A DNA stretch of 64,000 nucleotides from JACPPO01 sp965262505 (lineage in GTDB: Bacteria > Acidobacteriota > Vicinamibacteria > Vicinamibacterales > UBA2999): the NCBI GenBank assembly GCA_965262505.1, contig CBDHFM010000030.1, positions 4,464,001 through 4,528,000 of the forward strand. The letters run 5' to 3'. This document shows, piece by piece, positions 52,141 to 63,338 of this stretch. Each line of letters opens with the position of its first letter. Positions within the stretch are counted from its first letter, which is position 1. The position numbers and the translations under genes were made by a program. The notes beneath the pieces are model-generated. The model did no database searches. It was not told the DNA's origin and saw only the letters and a list, made by a program, of their open reading frames with translations.

Positions 52141-54049
52141 GGAATGGGCTTGACTCGGTCCCCGATTTCGTCGAGAAACAGCGTGCCGCCGGCGGCGGAA
52201 CGGATCAGTCCGGGTTGGTCCGTCACGGCACCGGTAAAGCTGCCGCGCCGGTGGCCGAACAGCTGGCTGTCCGCCAGCTCGCGCGTGGTCGTCGTGCAGT
52301 TGAAGGGAAGAAACATGGCGTTGCGTCGCGGTGAGCCGCCATGAATGGCGCGGGCGACCAGGTCCTTGCCGGTGCCGCTTTCGCCCGTAATCAGGACGGT
52401 GAGGTTGTGCCCTTGCAGGCATTGTATCTGCTCGACGATTCGGTTCATCGCGGCGCTCGCGCAGATGAACCCGGGTAGCAGCAGCTCGAGCGGCCGCTCG
52501 GCGATCGACTCGGCCGGCTGTGGGGGACGCTCGCGCACGCCGCACAGCTCGAAGCCCTGGCGGGTGACCGCGGCGAACATCCGGAAGCGACGTGTCGCGG
52601 CCTCCGTCAGCCTGCGGGCGGCCACGACGGTGCAGGCGCACGGGCCGTCGTAGTCCCGGCCGAGCGATTCGGTCAGCAGCAGTCCCGCTTCGTACTCGCG
52701 GCTTCCCTGTGCCGCCGCCCGGCTGAGCGCTCGCGCCACGTCGGTATCACAGCCGGCCGCCGCCACCACGCGCACCTCACCGCCCGGTGCGGCGACGAAG
52801 ACCACCGCCGCGTCGGCTTCGATGGTCTCAAGGAGCGTCGTCGCGGCTTCTCGCGCCAGGAGATCCGGAAGAATCGCGGCGTCCACAAGGCGCCGGACGA
52901 CGGCCTCGTCGGCGTCGGCGGGCAGGCCGACAGGCTCGACGCTTGGGGCGTCGCTGAGGAGCGCCCTGACCGCGCCGACTTCCGTGAGGTCACGTTCGGC
53001 GCTGAGCATTCCAAAAATGGCGCTGGCATGCTCGAGGTACCGCTGCGCGGCGCTCCGGTTGCCCGCTTTCGCGGCAAGGCGGCCCAGCGCCATGTTGCTC
53101 AGCGCGGCGTGGTAGCGCTCGCCAAGAAGATCAAAGACGCTCGCGCTCTGCGCGAAGTCGTGATGCGCGGCCGCGGGGCGATTGGAGCGCTCGTGAACCG
53201 CGCCCCTGATGCGAAGGAACTCGCCCCACGTGCCTGGAGCGGCGCGCGGATCGAGCCGGCTTTCGCACGATTCGAGCCGGCGCTCCGCATCGGCAATGCG
53301 ATCCGCCGCCACCAGCGCTTCGCACGCGGCAAGCTCCGCCTGGAGCGCTTCGGCCGGCGGGACGCCGGTTGTCTGGACGAGCTCCTCGGCATGGTTGACG
53401 GCTTCGTCGTAGGCGCCACGGCGAATTGCCAGCTTCACGCCGAGCACTTTCAGCGACCACTCGTACCACCGCATCGTCTGCGTGCCATACGCGCCGTAGG
53501 CCTCGCTCGCCTGGCGGAGGTACTCGCCGGCCCGCTCGTACGAGCCGCGCATGAGGTGGATTTGCGCCAGCGTGTCGAAGACCGCGCCGGTCGTCTCTTT
53601 GAACTGCACCGGGCTGCGGACTTCCAGCGTACGGGTCAGGATCTGTTCCGCGCGGTCCAGGTCGCCGAGCTGCACGAGGATCTGGCCGAGCGTGGCAAGG
53701 GCGACGGCGAGACCGTGGCCTGAGCCCAATGTCTGGTGCAGCGCGACGCTGCGCTCGGCGAGCGCGAGCGCCTGATCGTGATGGTGGCGCAAGAGCGCCA
53801 CGTTCGCCTGATTGTGGACGATGCCTGCGAGGACGTCGTCGGCCTGGACGGCCACGGCCAGCCGCTCGCCCTGCCGGAGCGCGCTGGTCGCGTCGTCGTA
53901 TCGACCCGACTGGGCGAGCAGCACCGCCGACAACCGATGCACGAGCGCCAGGTGACGGCGATCGCCGGCTGCGTGGAGCGCCGAGGCCCCCTCGGTGAGG
54001 TGGTCGCGCACGATCCCTGTGTCGCCGACCTGCTTGTAGCAGAGCGCTA
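52141..54049 (-). pseudogene. TPR-sigma54-type regulator, middle part (broken twice)
   Basis: Continues the fragment at 55074-55463 in frame: ALCYKQVGDTGIVRDHLTEG, many TPR-like helices (residues 150-450, such as ALALAERSVALHQTLGSGHG), a GAF-like part, and the start of an AAA+ domain: Walker A TGESGTGKD, sigma54 loop GSFTGA, Walker B GGTLFLDEIGD. It is cut there by IS256, so half the ATPase and any HTH are lost; the protein cannot be a working activator. Confidence 0.85.
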
Positions 54050-55073
54050 AAGCGCTTTTCATGACCGTGTGGCGGCCGCGTACCCGCAGTGCCGAACATA
54101 GTTGCGGCATTCGTCAGGGCTGAAGTGCGCCAAGCACTCGCCGAGGAACGGCCAGAGCGTCTCGGTGCTGCGACAGCGAGCGGTGCGAACGAGGGCCTTG
54201 AGCTTCGCGAAGCAGAGCTCGATGGGATTGAGGTCCGGGCTGTAGGGTGGCAAGTACCAGAGGGTGGCCCCGGCGGCCTGGATGGCGCGTTGGATGCCGG
54301 CGACCTTGTGGGCCCCGAGATTGTCGGCAATGACGATGTCGCCGGGCTGCAGGGTCGGCACCAGGATCTGTTCGATGTAGGCGCGGAAGCTCTCGCCATC
54401 GATCGCGCCGTCGAAGACCCCCGGTGCGGTCAGCCCCGTGACCCGCAACGCGGCGAGAAACGTGCTGGTCTGCCAGCGCCCGCAGGGGGCGTGGTCGTGG
54501 ACGCGCGCGCCGCGCGGTGCCCGGCCGTACCGCCGAAGCAGATTGGTGGTGCTGCCGGTTTCGTCCAGAAACACGAGGTGGGCGACATCCCAGGTCGGCG
54601 CCGCCGCGTGCCACGCGACCCGCGCGGCCGCGACGTCAGGCCGATCGTGTTCGGACGGGCGGACCGTGTTTTTTAACGGTCAGGCCGAGGGCCCGCACGG
54701 CGCGCCAGACCGTCGGCACACTCGCGGGCGTGGCGAGGGCGTCCTTCAGCTCAGCCAGCGTGCGATCCGGGTGCGCCGCAATCAGCGCGGCCAAGGTGTG
54801 TAGGTGCGGCTCAAGCATGCCGCGCCGTCCATGTCGCTGGACGCGAGGCGCCACCTCGCCCGTGTCGCGCCGCCGCTGTTTCAGTAGCCGCACCCACGAC
54901 CCGCTCACGCGGTACTTCGCCGCCACCTCGGCCGCCGTCATCCCGGCATCGCTGTCGAGGAGCGCCCGCTCTCGCAGATCCATCGAATAGGCACGCATCG
55001 GGCCTCCTGCATCGGTGCGCGCAGAAGTACCACGACCGCCCCAGGTAGTACAAGGCCTATTTGAAAAGCGCTT
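54050..55073 (-). mobile_element. IS630-family insertion sequence, copy 2
   Basis: 1024 bp, same ends as copy 1, with TA at 54048-54049 and 55074-55075. Confidence 0.95.
54059..54998 (-). CDS. IS630-family transposase, two frames joined at an A6 tract
   Basis: Same arrangement and frameshift site as the copy at 44569-45508; single-residue differences only (for example TGSTTNLL for TGITTNLL, HCGYAAA for HCGCAAA). Confidence 0.85.
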
Positions 55074-55463
55074 TAGTTCGTAGTGGGCGAGTCCGATCGC
55101 CCGAGAGTCGTGGGCAAGCTCCGCATGATTCAGGGCCCGCGCGTGCAGCGCAATCGCCCGCGACTGCTCACCGCGGGCGAAAGTAATCCGGCCGTGAAGA
55201 CGCCATAGCGTCGACAACCGCGCATCGGTAATCGGCTCGCGCATCGAATCCGGCGTGCGGCCGAGCGAGGTGGCAGCCTGCGTCAGGTCGTCCTGCAGCA
55301 GCCAGGCTTCCGCCAGCGCCGCGCGGACCGACAGTTCGTCTTCACGGCTGAGCGTGCTCGAGTGTAGAACCGGTGTCAGCAGCTGCGCGGCTGCCGGGCC
55401 AAGACCGCGCTCGAGCGCCGAGGTGGCGCGCTCCAGAATCGACTGCGTGGTGCCTGTCACCAT
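55074..55463 (-). pseudogene. TPR-sigma54-type regulator, N-terminal part
   Basis: MVTGTTQSILERATSALERG, AAQLLTPVLHSSTLSREDEL, AIALHARALNHAELAHDSRA, GLAHYEL: helical TPR-like repeats. Removing IS630 and one TA gives AHYELALCYKQ, so the gene was whole before insertion. ATG 55463 is preferred over an earlier in-frame codon at 55544 because promoter-like DNA (GTATAC repeats) lies between. Confidence 0.8.
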
Positions 55464-55484
55464 GGAAAAGGTGTCCGGCCGGGA

Positions 55485-55499
55485 GTATACAAGGTATAC
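55485..55499. promoter_or_regulatory. GTATAC-AAG-GTATAC operator-like repeat
   Basis: Two palindromic GTATAC hexamers 3 bp apart (9-bp centre spacing), 22 bp before the start of the TPR regulator gene. On the minus strand the proximal one also gives a TATACT -10 box. Probable binding site or promoter of that gene. Confidence 0.45.
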
Positions 55500-55570
55500 A
55501 GGTCTTCCGGCCGGCCAGATAATAGGGCGCGGGCGAGTGCCCAACGTCCCGCTACTCGCAGGGGCGGGCT

Positions 55571-57244
55571 TCAGTCGGTCCGCATCAGGCGCTCACCCAT
55601 GCGTCGAAGCAGGTCTGGGTCCCGTCGCGGCAGGTGCAGGTGCACCGCTCGCCGACCAGTGCGGTTCAGCGACTCGAAGTCCCCGGTGGCCTGCGCCAGT
55701 TCCAGCACGCCGAACGAATACGGCTCGCCCGGGACCGGTAGGTCCGGGGCGGCGTCGGCGGTCACGATCATGAAGACGCCAGAGTTTGGGCCCCCTTTAT
55801 GGAGTTGTCCCGTGGAGTGCAGGTAACGCGGCCCATATCCAACCGTGGTGGCGCAGCCGGTCTTCATCGCGACATCGTGACGCAATTTCCGCAAGACGTG
55901 TGCGAAGGCCTCGGCGTCTGGCGGCAAGTAGACGAGCAGTCCGAAATAGTCGGGTTGTCGCAGCAGCCGGAGGAAGGCAAGCGGCTCTGTGACGGCCTGC
56001 CTGGCGGCATCGGTCAGCGTTACTCGGACGCCCTCGAACGCCGCATCCGGTTCGGGAACGGGCAGCCGGCCACGAGCGCTGTAGGTGTCGAGCAGGGCGC
56101 GCGTGGCGTCCTTCGCCTGCTGGACGTTCGGCTCGTCAAACGGATTGATGTCCAGCAGCAGTCCGGCGGTGGCGGTGGCCGTTTCCCAGCGGAAGAACTC
56201 GGCGCCGAGTGCTGCCAGATCCGGCATCTCGATGGAGAGTGTCGGCACGTGCGCGGCATGCTCGCGAAGCACGCCGCCAGGCGGGTACGGCTCGCCGCCA
56301 AGCGCGAGCCGCACGATGACGCGATCGTCGCCACGCGCCACCTCATCCGCCCCGCCGGTAATCGGGACGATGCCCTTGCCCTGCTTGCCCGTACTCTCCG
56401 CGACGAGCTGCTCGACCCACGATGCGAACGGTTCGAGGCGAGGGGGTAGTGAGAGCGTGAGCTTGTCTCTCCCGGAGATCGCTGCGGCTGCGATCAGGGC
56501 CCCAAGCGCTAGGCCTGGATTGTGGCGGGGATCGTCGGCGCGGCAGGCGTCCGCCATCGCGCGCGCGGAGGAAAGCAGCGCATGCGTGTCGATTCCCATC
56601 AGCGCCGCCGGCACCATTCCAAAGAACGAGAGTGCCGAGTAGCGGCCACCGATGTCGGCCGGGTTGACGAAGACCTCACGAAAGCCATGGTCGCGCGCGC
56701 GACTGTGGAGCGCGGTGTTCTCATCCGTAATCGCGACGAAGCGAGACCCCGGCTCGGTCACTCCGGCCTCGCGAACGCGGCGCTCCGCTTCGGCGGCCAT
56801 GGCGTTGGGTTCGATCGTCGACCCCGACTTGCTCGCCAGCACGAAGAGCGACGTCGCCGGCCGTGCCATCGCGGCTCGCACCGCGTCGGGATCAACCGAA
56901 TCGAGCACCTGAAACCGCGGGAATCCGGGCGCGACGCCGATGACGGCACGCAGCACCTCGGGCGCGAGACTCGAGCCGCCCATCCCGAGCAAAATGACGT
57001 CGGACACGCCGCTATCCCTGACCGATTCTGCGAAGGTGCGCAGTCGAGGCAGGTGCGGAGAGACGATGGTCGGCACGTCGAGCCAGCCGAGGCGATTGGC
57101 GATCTGAAGCTGCACCGTTGGGTCGGCGCTCCATACGTCCAGCCGGCGCGTCCACAGCGCGTCGGCAAAGCGGCACTGCTCCAGGCGGCGGTAGGCCTGT
57201 TCGAGGGCGACGTCGATGGTTCCCGGGTCGAACGTTATGGCCAC
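55571..57244 (-). CDS. pgi: Glucose-6-phosphate isomerase
   Basis: 557 residues. DVILLGMGGSSLAPEVLRAV and VLASKSGSTIEPNAMAAEAE form the sugar-phosphate (SIS-like) sites; GGRYSALSFFGMVPAALMGI, VEQLVAESTGKQGKGIVPIT with the catalytic Glu, and the late KGGPNSGVFMI region with its Lys complete the active site. The divergence from E. coli-type Pgi and the layout fit the branch fused to or derived from transaldolase-isomerases, but no transaldolase part is present. Interconverts glucose-6-P and fructose-6-P. Divergent from the tesA-like gene 9 bp away. Confidence 0.9.
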   Translation of the reverse strand: MAITFDPGTIDVALEQAYRRLEQCRFADALWTRRLDVWSADPTVQLQIANRLGWLDVPTIVSPHLPRLRTFAESVRDSGVSDVILLGMGGSSLAPEVLRAVIGVAPGFPRFQVLDSVDPDAVRAAMARPATSLFVLASKSGSTIEPNAMAAEAERRVREAGVTEPGSRFVAITDENTALHSRARDHGFREVFVNPADIGGRYSALSFFGMVPAALMGIDTHALLSSARAMADACRADDPRHNPGLALGALIAAAAISGRDKLTLSLPPRLEPFASWVEQLVAESTGKQGKGIVPITGGADEVARGDDRVIVRLALGGEPYPPGGVLREHAAHVPTLSIEMPDLAALGAEFFRWETATATAGLLLDINPFDEPNVQQAKDATRALLDTYSARGRLPVPEPDAAFEGVRVTLTDAARQAVTEPLAFLRLLRQPDYFGLLVYLPPDAEAFAHVLRKLRHDVAMKTGCATTVGYGPRYLHSTGQLHKGGPNSGVFMIVTADAAPDLPVPGEPYSFGVLELAQATGDFESLNRTGRRAVHLHLPRRDPDLLRRMGERLMRTD

Positions 57245-57253
57245 GGGGATACA

Positions 57254-57960
57254 ATGAATCTGACGCGCATGCCAAGGATCCTACGCGCTCTGCTCACCGC
57301 GTTGCCACTGCTGGTCGCGGCGTGCGGTCCGGCAGACGAGCCCAGGCCGGACGCCGTCCTCGGTGCTGCCGCCCGGGCGGACGCGCAGCGGGAACGCCTC
57401 GCGTCGCCGCCCCGCATCGTCTTCCTGGGAGACAGCCTTACACGCGGACTGGGGCTGCCGAGGGAGGAGGCGGTTCCGTCGCTGATCCAGGAGCGGCTGG
57501 ATCGCGAAGGCTACGGGTTCGAGGTGGTGAACGCCGGCGAGTCAGGCGACACGTCTGCCGGTGGCCTGAGCCGGTTTGACTGGGCGCTCGAGGGCGACGT
57601 GGCGATACTGGTCGTCGAGTTGGGTGCGAACGATGGTCTCCGCGGCCTGCCGGTGTCACAGTTGCAGCGAAACCTGAGCGAGATCATCACACGCGCGCAG
57701 CAGCGCGGCATCACGGTGATCCTCACCGGCATGGAGGCGCCTCCCAACTATGGCATCGCCTACACGTCGGAGTTCCGCCAAGTGTTTCGCGACCTCGCTG
57801 ATCAGCACGAGGTGGCGTTCGTGCCTTTCTTCCTGGAAGGGGTCGCAGGCATCCCGGCGCTGAACAACTCCGACGGCATGCATCCCAACGCCGCAGGTGC
57901 GCAGATCATTGCCGAGACGGTCTGGCGCGTGCTGGAGCCGGTGCTCGAGACACAGGATCG

Positions 57961-57964
<4 letters not shown>
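57254..57964 (+). CDS. tesA: SGNH esterase/lysophospholipase (TesA-like lipoprotein)
   Basis: 236 residues. Lipobox LLVAACG near residue 20, then SGNH blocks: IVFLGDSLTRGLGLP (Ser), VVNAGESGDTSAGG (Gly), ILVVELGANDGLRG (Asn) and DGMHPNAAGAQIIAETV (Asp-x-x-His). Releases acyl chains from thioesters or lysolipids in the periplasm. Its stop overlaps the ABC gene as ATGA (57961-57964). The grouping with ybbA/ybbP-like genes is the same as around E. coli tesA. Confidence 0.9.
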
Positions 57965-58637
<673 letters not shown>

Positions 58638-58641
<4 letters not shown>

Positions 58642-61199
58642 CGTTCATCATGCGAATGGCACTGCGGGAGATCCGTGCGTCGTGGCGACGCCTACTCTTC
58701 TTCTTCGTGTGCATCGCCATCGGCGTTGGATCCATCGTGGCGCTGCGCTCGGTCATTCAGAGCGTGCGGGTTGCGCTCGCGGGCGAGGCACGTACCCTGC
58801 TGGGTGGCGACGTCAGGATCGCCAGTAATCGCCCATGGACGAGCACGGTGCTCGAGACGCTCGAGGCCGAGCAGCGCTCCGGCCGCCTGACCCTCCGCTC
58901 GGAAGCCGCAGAGCTGCCGACGATGTTAAGGCCGGAGGATCCGTCGAGGCCGGTGGCACGGACCGTGGAACTGCGTGCGGTTGGTCCAGAGTTCCCCCTG
59001 TACGGGTCGCTGACACTTCGTGACGGCGGGTACACACACGCGCTCCTCGCCGACCACGGCGCCGTCGTCCGCTCCGAGTTACTGGTCCAGTTAGGCGTCG
59101 AAGTCGGAGACCGCGTGCTGATCGGAGAGCAGGCGTTTGAGATTCGAGGAGTCATCACCGCCGAGCCTGGGCGTCGCATCGGCGCGTTCACGCTCGGGCC
59201 ACGCGTGATCATCGACCTGGCCGACCTAGACTCCACCGGTTTGCTGACGTTCGGCAGTCGCGTGTCGTACGAGCAGTTGCTGCGCGTACCTGAGACCGTG
59301 ACGGAGGACCTGGTCGTTGACTTGCGGGAGGCCTTCGCCAACGAGTTCGTTCGCGTGAGGTGGTATCGCCGTACCGAAGATCAGATGGGGGAAAACCTGG
59401 AGCGGGCCGAGAATTACTTGAGCCTCGTCGGCCTGGTCGTGCTGATCCTGGGTGGCATCGGCGTGTCGAGCGTGACGCGTGTCTTCGTCCAGCAGAAAGT
59501 GCGCAGCATCGCCATCCTGAAGTGTCTGGGAACCACCTCGCCGCAGATCCTCTCGATCTACATGACGCAGATCCTGCTGCTCGGCGCGGCCGGCAGCGCC
59601 CTGGGCGTCGCGCTGGCCGCAGGTGTGATGGCGGCCGTGCCTTCGTTCGTCGGTGATCTCACCGAACTCATGCAAATCGACTTCGGCCTGAGCGCCACTG
59701 CGGTGCTCCAGGGCTTCGCGATCGGCCTGCTGGTATCGATCCTCTTCTCGCTCGTGCCGCTCCTCGAGGTTCGGCACGTCAAGCCGTCGTTGCTGCTGCG
59801 GCAGGATGTGCCATCGCCCCCTGGGGTCGACTGGCTGAAGTGGTCCGTGACGGCGGCCGTGGCGGCTGCACTCGTGGCGGTGGCGGCGTGGCAGGCTGGC
59901 TCCCTCGAGATCGGGTTGATGCTTTCCGGCGGCTTCGTCGCGACCGCGTTCGTGTTGCAGATGACGGGCATCGCGCTCGTCCGCGCCGTCCAGCCGCTTC
60001 GGTACTCAAAGTCCTTCGCGCTGCGGCAGGCCGTATTGCGCATCGCACGGCCAGGCAACCAGACGCGCGTCATCCTGTTGGCCGTCGGCCTGGGCGCCTT
60101 CTTCATACTTGGCGTCCGGACGCTGCAGGTAAACCTGCTTCGCGACTTTGCGATTCAGGCGGGACCCGAGGCGCCCGACATGTTTCTGATCGACATCCAA
60201 CAGGACCAGCGCGATCGGCTGGCGGCGTTCCTCGCCGAGGCCAATGACGGGACGCCGGACGCGAAGATTATCCCGACGCTGCGGGCGCGCGTGGTCGCCG
60301 TGCAGGGCCGCGAGATGGACCTTGATAGCTACGCATCGGTACGGGGCCGCGGGCTGAGGCGCGAATACACAGTCACGTATCGTTCCGATCTCGAGGAGAA
60401 CGAAGAGCTGGTTGACGGGGAGTGGTGGGGTGACGAACCGATGCAGGGCGAGGCCGAAGTGTCGATCGAAGACCGTTTCAACGATTCAGACGATGACGGC
60501 CGCTTTCGCGTCGATTCGCGTATCCAGGTTGGTGACCAGATGCAATTCGATGTGCTCGGTCGCATCATCACGGCGCGTGTGACGAGCGTCCGCCGCGTCG
60601 ACTGGCAGGATTTTCGCGCCGGCGGCTTCATGTTCGTCTTCCGCCCAGGTACATTTGACAGCGCCCCGCACACGTACATCTCAGCGTTGCAGGGGCCGCG
60701 CGATCCGGACGCGCGCGCCAGGATGCAGGCGGCGCTCGTGACACAGTTTCCGAATGTCACGGTCATCGATCTGCGTGAGATCCTGCAGACGATCCAGGTG
60801 CTCGTCAACAATGTCACGCTTGCGGTGACGGTCGTCGGCGCCCTCGTCCTGCTCAGCGGCGGGCTGATTCTGGTGGGCGCTGTCTCGATGACGAAGTTCC
60901 GCCGCGTCTATGAGGCGGCGATTCTCAAGACGCTGGGGGCGACTAGCAAGTTGATCGCGGCGATGCTCGTGCTGGAGTACGGCGTGCTCGGTGCGATCGC
61001 TGGGACTGTCGGCGCGCTTGGCGCGATCGTCCTCAGTTGGGCGATCGCGCGCTACGCGCTGGAACTGCCGTGGGAGGCCACGCCCGGCATCACGATGGCC
61101 GGCATCGTCGTGACGACATTGCTGGTGGCGGCGATTGGCGTACTCGCGAGTCTCGACGTCCTGCGCCACAGGCCGCTTGCCACGCTGCGCGCCGAGTAG
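58638..61199 (+). CDS. FtsX-type ABC permease (YbbP-like)
   Basis: 853 residues with about ten hydrophobic segments: an N-terminal helix (LLFFFVCIAIGVGSIVAL), a large periplasmic domain, a first FtsX core (YLSLVGLVVLILGGIGVSSV...), a second group in the middle, a further periplasmic domain (residues 520-700) and a C-terminal FtsX core (VTVVGALVLLSGGLILVGAV, LVLEYGVLGAIAGTVGALGA). This doubled layout is that of E. coli YbbP. Partner of the ATPase before it and perhaps of the TesA-like esterase. Confidence 0.9.
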
Positions 61200-61231
61200 G
61201 TTAAAATTAAGGGTTCGGAGAGCCCAGTCTG

Positions 61232-61570
61232 ATGGACATGGAGATCTACAGGGGAGCGTTGATCCAGAAACGCGGTGAGCTGTTCGGCGGCACGGCCGCG
61301 AAGCCGCTGCAGTGGACGATGGAGAACAATTCGGGCCGTCAGGGCGATATGGCGGACCAGGCCACAGGTAACAATGAAGTCCACGTTCAGCTCAAGCTGA
61401 AACAGACGGACGCCAAGATCCTTCAGGCGATCGAGGAGGCGCTCGACCGAATCGAGCAAGGCACCTACGGTGCCTGCCGCGATTGTGGAGAGTCCATTGC
61501 AGAGGCGCGGCTGAAGGCCATCCCGTGGACGCGCGTGTGTATCACCTGTAAGGAAAAGCAGCAGGCCTAG
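61232..61570 (+). CDS. DksA/TraR-family zinc-finger protein
   Basis: 112 residues: a long helical part (DAKILQAIEEALDRIEQGTY) and a C4 zinc finger (CRDCGESI...CITCKEK) at about residues 84-108. Members bind the secondary channel of RNA polymerase and adjust rRNA and stress transcription, with ppGpp in the case of DksA. The coiled-coil tip Asp-x-x-Asp is not clear, so a TraR-like role is equally possible. ATG 61232 follows GGAGAG by 14 nt. Confidence 0.85.
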   Translation: MDMEIYRGALIQKRGELFGGTAAKPLQWTMENNSGRQGDMADQATGNNEVHVQLKLKQTDAKILQAIEEALDRIEQGTYGACRDCGESIAEARLKAIPWTRVCITCKEKQQA

Positions 61571-61577
61571 TCCCGCC

Positions 61578-62084
61578 GTGAAGCCAACTGAATTGCGGCA
61601 GGTGCTGACCGACTTCGCCGCCGATCGGCTGGCGCTGCTGGCGCGCCACGAGGCCGGCGCGCGTGTGGTGAGCCACTACGACTTCAACAACGCGTATCAG
61701 TACGTCATCAACCGCGAGGAGATGCAGCTCGCCTGGCTGGGGTCGGCGCTGGCCGAATTGGGTGCCGTGCTGCCCCCGCCGTCACGCGCCATCGCCGTGC
61801 CGGAGGTTGCAAAGGCGCGCACGAAGGGGGACGGGACCGCGTTTCGAGGCATCCTCGAAGACGACACGCGTCATCTTGCCGCGTGTGTGGAACGCTGGCG
61901 CCCGCGCGTAGCCGCGATGACTCACGCGCGCCACCGCATCATGCTCGACGTGATTCTCGGCGAGTCGCGCGAGCACCAGCGCGTGTTCGAGCAGGCCGCG
62001 GCCGGCATGGAAGACCTGCTGGGCAAGCGGACCGGCGGCGTCGCGCGTCAGGGAGCGGTTCTGCCCACGCGCTGGATGGAGTAG
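61578..62084 (+). CDS. Helical protein of unknown function
   Basis: 168 residues, nearly all helix: ADRLALLARHEAGARVVSHY, NNAYQYVINREEMQLAWLGS, FRGILEDDTRHLAACVERWR, DVILGESREHQRVFEQAAAG. Glu and His pairs (NREEMQL, ESREHQ) recall ferritin-like four-helix bundles, but the metal motif is not convincing. It starts 8 bp after the DksA/TraR gene, at GTG 61578, and is probably cotranscribed. Confidence 0.65.
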   Translation: MKPTELRQVLTDFAADRLALLARHEAGARVVSHYDFNNAYQYVINREEMQLAWLGSALAELGAVLPPPSRAIAVPEVAKARTKGDGTAFRGILEDDTRHLAACVERWRPRVAAMTHARHRIMLDVILGESREHQRVFEQAAAGMEDLLGKRTGGVARQGAVLPTRWME

Positions 62085-62124
62085 CCGCGCGGATTTCGCG
62101 TCAAGAGTCACTCGGTTGACCTCG

Positions 62125-62595
62125 ATGGTTCCCGTCGCTCTTGCCTTGGGCAGCAACATGGGCGATCGGGAACGTCACCTGCGCTCGGCGCTGACGGAAC
62201 TCGCATCCTCGATCGACGACCTGCGTGTCTCGACGCTCCATGACACTGACCCGGTGGGAGTCGGGCGCCAGCCTCGGTTCCTGAACGCCGCCGCGACCGG
62301 TCGCACGACGCTTCCGGCCCGCGACCTTCTCACCAGGCTGCTCGTTGTCGAACAGCATTTCGGCCGTACGCGCCCGCGGCCTGGCGCGCCGCGGACGCTC
62401 GACCTCGATCTGATTCTGTACGGTAACCAGATCATCGACGAGCCGGACCTCAGCGTCCCGCATCCCCGCCTGCGCGAACGCCTGTTTGTGCTCGAGCCGC
62501 TGGCCGAGATTGCTTCGGACTGGGTGGATCCCGTGACGGGACGAACGGTAGGGGAGCTGCTGGACAGGCTTCGTAGCCCACGAGACGACAGGTAA
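62125..62595 (+). CDS. folK: 6-hydroxymethyl-7,8-dihydropterin pyrophosphokinase
   Basis: 156 residues. ALALGSNMGDRERHLRSALT, RFLNAAATGRTTLPARDLL, VEQHFGRTRPRPGAPRTLDL with DLILYG, and HPRLRERLFVLEPLAEIA are the HPPK signature segments; Asp-Leu-Asp binds the two Mg ions. Transfers pyrophosphate from ATP to the pterin in folate synthesis. The upstream ATG 62116 is also possible. Confidence 0.95.
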   Translation: MVPVALALGSNMGDRERHLRSALTELASSIDDLRVSTLHDTDPVGVGRQPRFLNAAATGRTTLPARDLLTRLLVVEQHFGRTRPRPGAPRTLDLDLILYGNQIIDEPDLSVPHPRLRERLFVLEPLAEIASDWVDPVTGRTVGELLDRLRSPRDDR

Positions 62596-62663
62596 AACCG
62601 CTTTCACAATCCGCGGCCACCCGCAGCGACGTTATGAAACCGGTTCTAGGGAAAAGGCGGCCC

Positions 62664-63095
62664 TTAGCGTTGGCGCCGGCTGGACCCCCGCTCCCGGTTG
62701 CGCTCGTCGGCAAGAGCCGTGAACATGGCCCACTGGTCGGTGGTCAGGCTCCTCCGCATGCGAAGCAGCATGACGGTGCGCGTCTTGTTCAGCTCGGCCC
62801 TGGCCGTCTCCACGATCCCGACGTACTCCAGGACCGAGGCGTCGTCGCCGTTCTCGACGAGACGGTCGAATTCATCTTCAGCCCTGTCGAGGGCCCGCAT
62901 CCGCTGCCGGAGCGTCGGCTGGGTCTTCTGGAAGATCTCTTCGAGACGGGTGCTCTGCTCGGGGGTCAGACTGAGTTCACTCTGGAACCGCTCGTTCTGC
63001 CACCACTTGCCGCGCTGAGCGAGAGCCGGAGCCGCGCAAAAGGCCAGGAGCACGACCACGGCCGCGCCGCGGAAGGAGGTTCGTGAGACTTTCAT
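62664..63095 (-). CDS. Spy/CpxP-like periplasmic protein
   Basis: 143 residues with a signal peptide (VVVLLAFCAAPALAQ). The mature part has ELSLTPEQSTRLEEIFQKTQ and RRSLTTDQWAMFTALADERN, the LTxEQ repeats of Spy/CpxP and zinc-resistance-associated proteins, which fold as helical cradles and buffer unfolded proteins or metals. It ends in a basic Arg/Ser tail. ATG 63095 is preferred over 63113 because it starts the signal peptide with Lys. Confidence 0.8.
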   Translation of the reverse strand: MKVSRTSFRGAAVVVLLAFCAAPALAQRGKWWQNERFQSELSLTPEQSTRLEEIFQKTQPTLRQRMRALDRAEDEFDRLVENGDDASVLEYVGIVETARAELNKTRTVMLLRMRRSLTTDQWAMFTALADERNRERGSSRRQR

Positions 63096-63113
63096 AGATG
63101 ACCTGTTTGGCAA

Positions 63114-63338
63114 TACGACCGGCCCACAAGGGTCGTTTACTACTGTAGCTGCAAGTACATACGAATGCCAGGGGCCCCGTCGCGGGTCCCCGAGCCACGC
63201 GGCAGGGAGGGTTCATGAGATGGCCCATGGCGCCGCCCGGCGCCCCGAAAGTGTCTGCAGGCCAGGGCTTATCTGCGTTCCAGGGTGGGGCGGCGAGTTC
63301 CGGGTCACGATCGAACCCGACGCGGGGTCAAAAAAGGC
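63114..63338. other. Intergenic region
   Basis: 225 bp between the Spy-like gene and ispH, both on the minus strand. It should hold the Spy-like promoter; no convincing boxes or small gene seen. Confidence 0.4.
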
